From: JAQVEM01 sp964603595
GTDB taxonomy: Bacteria > Actinomycetota > Humimicrobiia > Humimicrobiales > Humimicrobiaceae
Direction of reading: 5' to 3'
Length of the DNA: 15,360 nucleotides
Assembly (NCBI GenBank): GCA_964603595.1
Contig: CAZRVN010000010.1
Span: 1-15,360 of the forward strand
Part shown: positions 1-7,480 of the stretch, piece by piece
Layout: the number at the start of each line of letters is the position of its first letter
Numbering within the stretch: the first letter of the stretch is position 1
Translations under genes and position numbers: made by a program
Notes under the pieces: generated by a model
Databases searched by the model: none
Told to the model about the DNA's origin: nothing
Seen by the model: only the letters and a program-made list of their open reading frames with translations

Positions 1-28
1 TTGTTCTTTCAAATTTTTGCTTAGCCAT
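1..28 (-). CDS. tuf: Elongation factor Tu, first nine codons (partial)
   Basis: Only the start of this gene lies in the window; it runs off the low-coordinate edge. The nine visible codons read MAKQKFERT, which is the standard opening of bacterial EF-Tu, just before the GTP-binding P-loop that would follow outside the window. A purine-rich ribosome binding site (AAAGGA) lies about 6 bases before the ATG. It sits 45 bp after fusA on the same strand, the usual str-operon order rpsL-rpsG-fusA-tuf. EF-Tu delivers aminoacyl-tRNA to the ribosomal A site. The identification depends on nine residues plus gene order, which together are persuasive. Confidence 0.88.
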
Positions 29-73
29 AATATATCCTTTCTCTGGTTAAAAGTTTATTCAAATACTAATAAA

Positions 74-2164
74 TTAAACTGCAATTTTTTTCCCTTTAAA
101 GCTTTCTATAATCTTATCTGCAATTCTACCCGGCACAGATTTATATTTCTTGAACTGCATAGTGAAAGTAGCACGACCCTGAGTCCTTGACCTCAAATCT
201 GTAGCATAGCCAAACATTTCAGCAAGGGGTACTTCTGCCTTTATAACCCTATTCTTATTTCTTAATGCTACCGATAATATTTTTCCCCTTCTTGAATTAA
301 TATCACTTATAACATCTCCCATATATTCATCCGGAGCAACTGCTTCAACATCCATTACCGGCTCCAGTAAAATTGGAAGGCACTTCCTCATGGCTTCCCT
401 GAAAGCCTTTGAACCTGCAATTTTAAAAGCTATCTCTGAAGAATCCACTTCATGGTATGAGCCATCAATTAGAATAGCTTTAACATCAACAACAGGATAC
501 CCCGCTATTTCACCACTCTGCATTGCATCTTTGATACCCATTTCAATTGGTTTTATAAACTCCTTGGGTATAACCCCGCCCTTTGTTTTATCCTCAAACT
601 CAAAACCGCTGCTATATTCATTTGGCTCAAAACGGACTACCACATGACCGTACTGTCCTCTTCCACCGCTCTGTCTTACATATTTCCCTTCCACCTGGGC
701 ATCCCTAGTTATTGTTTCTCTATAGGATACCTGGGGTCTTCCTACATTTGCGCTTACGCCAAACTCACGCAGCAACCTGTCAACTATTATTTCAAGGTGC
801 AACTCACCCATACCTGAAATAATTGTCTGCCCGGTCTCGCTGTCAATCTCCATTTTAAACGTAGGGTCCTCTCCTGCAAGTTTTGAAAGAGCGTTGCTTA
901 ATTTTTCCTGATCCACTTTTGTTTTTGGTTCAATGGCAATTGATAATACCGGATCTGGAAAACTAATAGTTTCATATTTAATAGGGCTCTTAGGTTCGCA
1001 TATAGTATCACCGGTGCTTATTTCCTTTAAACCTGCAACTGCTATTATGTCACCGCAATATGCCTCTTTTGTCTCTTCCCTGCTGTTAGCATGCATTATA
1101 AGTAATTTACTTATCCTGCTTTTTACATCATTATTGGTATTCAAAACCTGCATTCCGCTTTTTAATGTACCTGAATAAATTCTCATATAACTTAATTTCC
1201 CCACAAACGGATCTGTAGCTATTTTAAATACCAGACCAGAAAAAGGTGCATCATCGCTTACCTTCCTCTCAATTTCTTCTTCATTATGCGGGTTTATCCC
1301 TTTAGGTGGGGGTATTTCTAAAGGTGATGGCAGAAAATCTACTACTCCATCCAGCAGAGGTTGAGCTCCTTTATTTTTAAAAGCAGCTCCACAAAGAACC
1401 GGGACACCATTAACATTAATAGTGACCTCTCTAACTGCTTCCTTTAATTCTTCTTCGCTTATTTCAATGTTTTCAACATATTTATTTAATATATCATCAT
1501 TATAATTAGCAACATTTTCAATAAGCTCCTGTCTGTATTTTTCAGCCAGAGGCCTGAGTTCCTGAGGTATATCTTTATATTCAAACCTGATGCCCATTTC
1601 ATCTTCATATATAATGGCCCTCATACTGATAAGGTCAATTATTCCTGTAAAATCTTCTTCTTTACCTATTGGAATCTGGAGCGGCAGTGGGTTCCCGCCA
1701 AGCTTCATCTTAATCATGTCCATGACATAAAAGAAATCTGCTCCGCTGCGGTCCATTTTATTAACAAAAGCTATCCTCGGCACATTATATTTATCAGCCT
1801 GCCTCCATACAGTTTCAGACTGCGGCTCAACTCCTCCAACTGCACAAAATATCGCAATAATCCCATCAAGCACACGCAGCGACCTTTCAACTTCCACGGT
1901 AAAATCGACATGACCCGGCGTATCAATAATATTTATCTTATTTCTCTTCCAGTAACATGTCGTTGCAGCAGAAGTAATAGTAATTCCTCTTTCCTGCTCC
2001 TGTATCATCCAATCCATTACTGCTGCTCCATCGTGAACCTCTCCTATTTTATAGGTTTTCCCTGTATAATACAGGACGCGTTCCGTGGTAGTGGTCTTAC
2101 CTGCATCTATATGCGCAGTTATACCTATATTTCTTATTTTTTTTAATGGGACTTTTCTATCCAT
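74..2164 (-). CDS. fusA: Elongation factor G (translocase GTPase)
   Basis: EF-G, 696 residues, normal family length. It is the cytosolic GTPase that drives tRNA-mRNA translocation on the ribosome and, with RRF, ribosome recycling. The G-domain motifs are all present: P-loop AHIDAGKT (residues 17-24), switch I region GITITSA (about 60-66), DTPGH (81-85) and NKMD (135-138). Downstream lie the domain II beta barrel, the domain III motif SGMGELHLEI, domain IV with RQSGGRGQYGHV, and domain V ending in a Lys-rich tail. The ATG start has an AGGTGA ribosome binding site. It follows rpsG by only 19 bp and precedes tuf, so it is co-transcribed in the str operon. Full-length with intact motifs, so it is the housekeeping copy rather than a resistance-type paralogue. 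Confidence 0.98.
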   Translation of the reverse strand: MDRKVPLKKIRNIGITAHIDAGKTTTTERVLYYTGKTYKIGEVHDGAAVMDWMIQEQERGITITSAATTCYWKRNKINIIDTPGHVDFTVEVERSLRVLDGIIAIFCAVGGVEPQSETVWRQADKYNVPRIAFVNKMDRSGADFFYVMDMIKMKLGGNPLPLQIPIGKEEDFTGIIDLISMRAIIYEDEMGIRFEYKDIPQELRPLAEKYRQELIENVANYNDDILNKYVENIEISEEELKEAVREVTINVNGVPVLCGAAFKNKGAQPLLDGVVDFLPSPLEIPPPKGINPHNEEEIERKVSDDAPFSGLVFKIATDPFVGKLSYMRIYSGTLKSGMQVLNTNNDVKSRISKLLIMHANSREETKEAYCGDIIAVAGLKEISTGDTICEPKSPIKYETISFPDPVLSIAIEPKTKVDQEKLSNALSKLAGEDPTFKMEIDSETGQTIISGMGELHLEIIVDRLLREFGVSANVGRPQVSYRETITRDAQVEGKYVRQSGGRGQYGHVVVRFEPNEYSSGFEFEDKTKGGVIPKEFIKPIEMGIKDAMQSGEIAGYPVVDVKAILIDGSYHEVDSSEIAFKIAGSKAFREAMRKCLPILLEPVMDVEAVAPDEYMGDVISDINSRRGKILSVALRNKNRVIKAEVPLAEMFGYATDLRSRTQGRATFTMQFKKYKSVPGRIADKIIESFKGKKIAV

Positions 2165-2183
2165 ATATAATCACCTGTATATG

Positions 2184-2654
2184 TTACCACCTATAATGAG
2201 CAAAGGCTTTATTTGCCTCTGCCATCTTATGTAAATCTTCTTTCTTTTTAATACTGCTTCCCGTGTTGCTTGCAGCATCAAGAATTTCTCCGGCCAATCT
2301 TTGTGCCATAGTCTTTTCTTTTCTTTTGCTGGCAAAACCTACAAGCCACCTGATAGCAAGCGTATTTGCCCTTTCCAGGGATACCTCAATAGGTACCTGG
2401 TAAGTAGCTCCGCCCACTCTTCTTGGTTTTACCTCCAACACAGGTTTTACATTATCAAGACATTTATCCAGTATATCTAATGGATTCTCCTTGGTTTTTT
2501 CCTCAAGAATCTTTAAACTTTTATATACTATATCCTCTGTGACGCTCTTCTTACCGTCCTGCAGAACTTTATTGATTAATTGAGAAACTATCCTGCTTTT
2601 ATAAATAGTATCTACTTTTATTTTTCTTTTTTGAGGCCTTCCTTTTCTAGGCAT
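2184..2654 (-). CDS. rpsG: 30S ribosomal protein S7
   Basis: S7, 156 residues, exactly the usual bacterial length. It nucleates assembly of the 30S head by binding the 3' domain of 16S rRNA and lies near the mRNA exit channel and E site. Recognisable family segments are the basic N-terminus (MPRKGRPQKRK), the KPVLEVKPRRVGGATYQVPIEV stretch in the beta hairpin region, RWLVGFASKRKEKTMAQRLAGEI and the C-terminal KMAEANKAFAHYRW. The ATG has a good AAGGAG ribosome binding site. It is 18 bp after rpsL and 19 bp before fusA, a compact operon. In Escherichia coli S7 is the autogenous repressor of this operon; no S7-binding structure can be assigned here, because the rpsL-rpsG spacer is too short. Confidence 0.98.
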   Translation of the reverse strand: MPRKGRPQKRKIKVDTIYKSRIVSQLINKVLQDGKKSVTEDIVYKSLKILEEKTKENPLDILDKCLDNVKPVLEVKPRRVGGATYQVPIEVSLERANTLAIRWLVGFASKRKEKTMAQRLAGEILDAASNTGSSIKKKEDLHKMAEANKAFAHYRW

Positions 2655-2672
2655 TTTATAACTCCTTATAAA

Positions 2673-3044
2673 TTACTTTGGCTTCTTCGCTCCATACCTG
2701 GAACGGGAAGATTTTCTATCTTCAACTCCTGCAGTATCCAGCGATCCCCTTACGATCTTGTACCTTACTCCCGGCAGGTCCTTTACTCTACCGCCCCTTA
2801 CCAGGACTATAGAGTGCTCCTGCAAGTTATGGCCAATCCCCGGGATATACGCAGTAACTTCAGCACCGTTTGTAAGTCTTACCCTCGCCACTTTACGTAA
2901 TGCCGAATTCGGCTTCTTGGGAGTAGACGTGTACACCCTTATGCACACACCTCTCCTTAAGGGATTTTCCTGCAATGCAGGGGTTTTCCTTTTCTTTTTT
3001 ATCTTTTTTCTTCCTTTTCTAACCAGTTGACTTATTGTAGGCAT
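2673..3044 (-). CDS. rpsL: 30S ribosomal protein S12
   Basis: S12, 123 residues, located at the decoding centre where it monitors codon-anticodon pairing. The sequence carries the family hallmarks TPKKPNSALRK (residues 41-51), AYIPGIGHNLQEHS (65-78) and RGGRVKDLPGVRYK. The residues whose substitution gives streptomycin resistance, Lys43 and Lys88, are wild type, and Asp89, the site methylthiolated by RimO in other bacteria, is present. The C-terminus is the standard basic SRYGAKKPK. The ATG at 3044 has an AGGAAAAGG ribosome binding site. It is the first gene of an rpsL-rpsG-fusA-tuf unit with its own promoter in the 160-bp gap after rpoC. Confidence 0.98.
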   Translation of the reverse strand: MPTISQLVRKGRKKIKKKRKTPALQENPLRRGVCIRVYTSTPKKPNSALRKVARVRLTNGAEVTAYIPGIGHNLQEHSIVLVRGGRVKDLPGVRYKIVRGSLDTAGVEDRKSSRSRYGAKKPK

Positions 3045-3125
3045 AAATACCTTTTCCTCAACCTCTTTATAATAATATTATCGACCTCATAAAAATGATT
3101 AATTGTACCCTTTTTTGAAGACACG

Positions 3126-3161
3126 AGAAAAGAGATTATCATCTAAAAATTAAAATGTCAA
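3126..3161 (-). promoter_or_regulatory. Sigma-A-type promoter of the rpsL-rpsG-fusA-tuf operon
   Basis: A perfect -35 box TTGACA (3161-3156) is followed after 17 bp by TAATCT (3138-3133), which matches the -10 consensus at four of six positions and is preceded by TGA, an extended -10 (TGn) element. The predicted start of transcription is near 3126, about 80 nt before the rpsL ATG. A secondary TACAAT lies closer to rpsL but lacks a convincing -35. The gap between rpoC and rpsL therefore both separates the two operons and drives the second. Confidence 0.7.
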
Positions 3162-3178
3162 CACATAAAAATGGCTAT

Positions 3179-3209
3179 TTTAAAGTATTCTTTTCACTTA
3201 TACTTTAAA
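3179..3209 (-). terminator. AT-rich hairpin overlapping the rpoC stop codon
   Basis: A perfect 10-bp inverted repeat (3179-3188 against 3200-3209, TTTAAAGTAT type) with an 11-nt loop overlaps the TAA of rpoC. A TTTTT run follows about ten bases further on. The stem has only one G-C pair, so it would be a weak intrinsic terminator at best; a partial terminator or an RNA end-stabilising structure is equally possible. It lies immediately before the rpsL promoter. Confidence 0.35.
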
Positions 3210-6200
3210 TATTAATCTCTATTTCTTTTGTATCTTCTCCCCCCGATTCCTGAAGTATTTCAATTTCGTCTTTATCGCTCTCTTTATATCCAGGATACTC
3301 TAATCCGTAATCTCTTATATCGCTCATACCAGTCCCTGCAGGTATTGCTTTTCCTAATATCACATTTTCTTTTAAACCTCTTAAATTATCTACTTTATTC
3401 TCCAGCGCTGCATCAGTTAAAACTCTCGTTGTTTCCTGGAATGATGCTGCTGATAGGAAGCTGTCAGTTACCAGCGAGGCCTTGGTTATACCCATTAAAT
3501 TCTGAACAGCTGTAGCCGGCTTCTTCATATTAGAAATAAGCTTATCGTTTTCCTTTTTATAGAAAAGCCTATCTACCAGCTGCCCGGGAAGGAAGTTACT
3601 ATCCCCAGGGTCAACTACTGTTATCTTTTTAAGCATTTGCCTTACTATCACTTCTATGTGCTTATCATTAATATCCACACCCTGTGCCTTATAAACATTC
3701 TGCACCTCTTTTACCATATACTGCTCGCACTCTTTAATTCCATTAATCCTTAAAATATCATGAGGATTCCTCGGTCCTTCGGTTAGTTGTCCTCCAGCAG
3801 AAATCTTATCTCCACCTTTAACAATTAATTTTGCCCTGGTTGGAATCTGGTAAGACTTTTCCTGTTTTCCATCTTTACTCTTTATGGTAATCATCCTGAA
3901 ACGGGAATCTATATCCTCAATTTCAACTTTTCCTGATATCTCTGCTATATATGAATACTCTTTTGGTTTTCTTGCTTCAAACAGTTCTACAACTCTTGGT
4001 AAACCACTCGTAATATCTATTCCCTCAAATGTCTTCTCATGTTTGTGAACATGAGTTTTTCTTTTAGCTGTTAGTATCAACTTTGCGAAAACTTCTCCAA
4101 CATCAACATTTACTTTCTTGTTAATCTGGAGTATTTCACCTTTGGGAATAATTACATCAACAATATCTCCTTTTTCCATCTGAACCTGGAATATCAGTTT
4201 ATGAGGTATATGCTCTATATCTATTTCAATTACATCATTGGCATCCTCTTCAACAAAATCCGACTTTTTGATATTCAACTCAGACAACAGCTCTTTTTTA
4301 AATATGAGCTTACCTTTAACAGGAGATTTTATGGATCTCTGTATTACTGTACTCGCTACTCCACCAGTATGAAAAGTACGCATTGTCAACTGTGTTCCCG
4401 GTTCTCCTATAGACTGCGCAGCTATAATACCCACTGCTTCACCAATTTCAATTATTTTTCCAGTAGCAAGGTCCCTCCCATAGCACTTCTGGCAGACTCC
4501 TGATTCTGCTTCGCAGGTCATAACCGAACGAACCTTTACACTTTCAATATTGGCATGTATTAATTTTTGGATATGTTTTTCAGTAATTTCTTCCCCGCCC
4601 TTTATTATATTCTTTTTGGTACTGGGATTATTAACATCCTCAAGGCATGTCCTTCCTATCAGATTAGTATTTGGTTCACCCTCAAGGGTCAAAACATATA
4701 AATTTATTCCATCCTCGGTCCCGCAGTCATTAATTCTTATCATTGTATCCTGGGCAACATCAACCAGTCTTCTAGTTAAATACCCCGAATCTGCTGTTCT
4801 AAGTGCGGTATCTGCAAGCCCCTGCCTTGCACCATGTGTAGATATGAAATATTCAAGGACAGTAAGTCCCTCTCTAAAATTGGATTTTATGGGATTATCT
4901 ATTATATCCCCTCTAGCATTTGCTACCAATCCACGCATTCCTGCTAACTGCCTGAGCTGCTTTATATTTCCCCTTGCTCCTGATGTAGCCATCATGTAAA
5001 CAGGATTAAACCTGTGGAAGTTCTTCTCCATAGCATTTGCTACCTTTTCATTTGCCTGAGACCATGTCTGGATTAACCTCTGATGTCTTTCAAACTCCGT
5101 TATCATCCCCTGCTTATAATATTCTTCTATTTTTTCTACCTTCTTCTCTATCTTACTCAAGATTTTTTCCTTTTCAGGCGGTATCTCTATATCATCTATA
5201 CCTATAGTCAGACCTGAAAGTGTGGCATATTTAAAACCTATCTGTTTAACAGAATCGAGCATTTTTACTACTACATTCTGGGGAAAAATGTTTATACACT
5301 CAGAAATGATTGTGATCAGCTCTTTCTTAGAAACTTCTTTATTGACAAACTTGTACTCTTCGGGAAGCGATTGGTTGAATATTATCCTGCCTGCTGTTGT
5401 CTTAATTACCCTTTCATCAATTTTCACCCTAATAGGAGTATGCAGAGTTATAAAACCATAATCATATCCTAATATAGCATCCCGGGTGCTTTTATAGTAT
5501 TTTTCTTTGCCCTCTGATTTTTCAAGCTCAGAAGTTAAATAATATATCCCCAGAACCATATCCTGGGAAGGAACAACAACCGGCTCACCGCTTGCAGGTG
5601 ATAATATATTATTTACAGACAACATTAAAATCATAGCTTCTGCCTTTGCTTCATTTGACAGGGGGACATGGACAGCCATCTGGTCTCCGTCAAAATCAGC
5701 ATTAAACGGGGGGCAAACCATTGGATGTATCTGTATTGCCTTACCTTCAACCAGCACGGGCATAAAAGCCTGTATACCCAGACGGTGCAGTGTTGGAGCA
5801 CGGTTAAGCAAAACAGGATGATTCTCAATTACCCCTTCCAGTATATCCCACACTTCATTGCTTTCTTTTTCTACCATAGTCTTTGCACTCTTAATATTCT
5901 GGGCAAATCCCTCATCCACTAACTTTTTCATAACAAAAGGTTTAAACAATTCCAGGGCTATTTTTTTGGGAAGACCGCACTGTTCCAGTTTCAGATTGGG
6001 ATTAACTACAATAACTGACCTTCCTGAATAATCAACTCTTTTTCCCAGAAGGTTCTGTCTGAATCGACCCTGTTTACCTTTTAGCATATCACTTAAAGAT
6101 TTAAGCGGCCTGTTTCCTGCACCAACTACCACTCTTCCTCTTCTACCATTATCAAACAGGGCATCAACTGCTTCCTGCAGCATTCTTTTTTCATTGTTTA

Positions 6201-7413
6201 TGATAATTTCGGGAGCATCCAGCTCCAGCAGCTTCTTAAGTCTGTTATTCCTGTTTATAACCCTCCTGTAGAGGTCATTTAAATCTGATGTCGCGAATCT
6301 TCCTCCATCTAGCTGAACCATCGGCCTTAAATCAGGTGGTATTACCGGAAGGACATCAAGAACCATATACTCCGGCTTGTTATCCGAACCTATAAATGAA
6401 GATATTATCTTCAATCTTTTTATGCTCCTGCTTCTCTTTTGACCTTTGGATTTCTTTATAACTTCTTTTAATTGCTCCACTTCTTTTTCACAATCAATAT
6501 TCCTGAGCAACTCTCTTATAGCTTCTGCTCCCATTCCACCTTTAAAATAATATCCATAAATTTCTTTCATTTTTTTAAATAAGGCCTCATCAGAAACAAG
6601 CATCTTTTCCTCCAGATTAAAGAAGAATGTACTGGCTCTTTTTACGAGGTCTATCTCTTCCATGTATATTTCTGTTTCCTCTTCCAGAAGCATCTCTGTT
6701 TCTTTCACAACTTTTGCTTTTTTGTCTTCAAGTTCCTCTTCAGAAAGTTCCTTTACTTTTGTTTTATCATTTTTATCACTTTCTACATCTTCATCTGTTT
6801 CTTTGTATTCCTGCCCTCTTTCTTTTGGACTACTTTCATTATTATCTCTATTATTTTCAATCATAAAATTTTCTTTATTGGATTTTATCTCTTCAATCCT
6901 TGCCTGGTGCATTTCCTTTGCATTATCCATGGCTTTCTGATAAAGCTTTTTAATTTCCTCTTCATCGGCGCTTATCTTTTCCCTATCCACGCTTGTTATA
7001 ATATAAGAATCAAAATAAAGTATTTTCTCAAGGTCCTTGGGACTTATATCTAGAACATATCCCATTCTGCTTGGTACACCCTTAAAAAACCAAATATGTG
7101 AAACCGGCGAGGCAAGCCCAATGTGCCCCATTCTTTCCCTTCTTATACTTGCCCTCGTTACTTCAACCCCGCACCTCTCGCAGATTATGCCTTTAAATCT
7201 TACTCTCTTATACTTGCCGCAATAGCATTCCCAGTCTTTAGTAGGACCAAAAATCCTCTCACAAAACAATCCATCTCTTTCTGGTTTCAATGTCCTGTAA
7301 TTTATGGTTTCGGGCTTTTTTACCTCACCATGGGACCATGACCTTATTGTTTCAGGTGAAGCAAGCCCAATTTTTATGGCATCAAAATTATTCACATCTA
7401 TATTTACAACCAT
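3205..7413 (-). CDS. rpoC: DNA-directed RNA polymerase subunit beta'
   Basis: The beta' subunit, 1402 residues, forms the clamp and most of the active site of RNA polymerase. The first zinc site uses Cys63, Cys65, Cys78 and Cys81. The catalytic NADFDGD motif, whose aspartates hold the Mg2+, is near residue 570. The bridge helix and trigger-loop region (ATSGARGNIKQLRQLAGMRG, then GLADTALRTADSGYLTRRLVDVAQD) and the second zinc site (CEAESGVCQKC) are intact. Residues about 145-265 are a long, highly charged, probably coiled-coil insertion between the conserved YFDSYIITSVD block and YGYYFKGGMGAEAI. The location corresponds to the lineage-specific insertion of actinobacterial beta' subunits, but this one is Glu/Lys/Asp-rich. 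The C-terminus is a short acidic tail. The ATG has a GGAGGT ribosome binding site, and the gene starts 67 bp after rpoB, so the two are co-transcribed. Confidence 0.98.
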   Translation of the reverse strand: MVVNIDVNNFDAIKIGLASPETIRSWSHGEVKKPETINYRTLKPERDGLFCERIFGPTKDWECYCGKYKRVRFKGIICERCGVEVTRASIRRERMGHIGLASPVSHIWFFKGVPSRMGYVLDISPKDLEKILYFDSYIITSVDREKISADEEEIKKLYQKAMDNAKEMHQARIEEIKSNKENFMIENNRDNNESSPKERGQEYKETDEDVESDKNDKTKVKELSEEELEDKKAKVVKETEMLLEEETEIYMEEIDLVKRASTFFFNLEEKMLVSDEALFKKMKEIYGYYFKGGMGAEAIRELLRNIDCEKEVEQLKEVIKKSKGQKRSRSIKRLKIISSFIGSDNKPEYMVLDVLPVIPPDLRPMVQLDGGRFATSDLNDLYRRVINRNNRLKKLLELDAPEIIINNEKRMLQEAVDALFDNGRRGRVVVGAGNRPLKSLSDMLKGKQGRFRQNLLGKRVDYSGRSVIVVNPNLKLEQCGLPKKIALELFKPFVMKKLVDEGFAQNIKSAKTMVEKESNEVWDILEGVIENHPVLLNRAPTLHRLGIQAFMPVLVEGKAIQIHPMVCPPFNADFDGDQMAVHVPLSNEAKAEAMILMLSVNNILSPASGEPVVVPSQDMVLGIYYLTSELEKSEGKEKYYKSTRDAILGYDYGFITLHTPIRVKIDERVIKTTAGRIIFNQSLPEEYKFVNKEVSKKELITIISECINIFPQNVVVKMLDSVKQIGFKYATLSGLTIGIDDIEIPPEKEKILSKIEKKVEKIEEYYKQGMITEFERHQRLIQTWSQANEKVANAMEKNFHRFNPVYMMATSGARGNIKQLRQLAGMRGLVANARGDIIDNPIKSNFREGLTVLEYFISTHGARQGLADTALRTADSGYLTRRLVDVAQDTMIRINDCGTEDGINLYVLTLEGEPNTNLIGRTCLEDVNNPSTKKNIIKGGEEITEKHIQKLIHANIESVKVRSVMTCEAESGVCQKCYGRDLATGKIIEIGEAVGIIAAQSIGEPGTQLTMRTFHTGGVASTVIQRSIKSPVKGKLIFKKELLSELNIKKSDFVEEDANDVIEIDIEHIPHKLIFQVQMEKGDIVDVIIPKGEILQINKKVNVDVGEVFAKLILTAKRKTHVHKHEKTFEGIDITSGLPRVVELFEARKPKEYSYIAEISGKVEIEDIDSRFRMITIKSKDGKQEKSYQIPTRAKLIVKGGDKISAGGQLTEGPRNPHDILRINGIKECEQYMVKEVQNVYKAQGVDINDKHIEVIVRQMLKKITVVDPGDSNFLPGQLVDRLFYKKENDKLISNMKKPATAVQNLMGITKASLVTDSFLSAASFQETTRVLTDAALENKVDNLRGLKENVILGKAIPAGTGMSDIRDYGLEYPGYKESDKDEIEILQESGGEDTKEIEINI

Positions 7414-7480
7414 CTAAAAATACCTCCAGATTAATTAGACAAGCATCAAATAATACCAGCAATTGCTTTTAATAATTATT

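Noticed and set aside
5631..5828. Minus-strand frame inside rpoC in a second reading frame, suggesting a frameshift
   Set aside because: The main rpoC frame is continuous through this region with the NADFDGD catalytic motif intact, so no frameshift is present.
5668..5922. Open frames on the plus strand opposite rpoC, rpoB, fusA and other genes
   Set aside because: They lie wholly within strongly conserved essential genes, show no recognisable domains, lack ribosome binding sites and are explained as reverse-frame shadows in AT-rich DNA.
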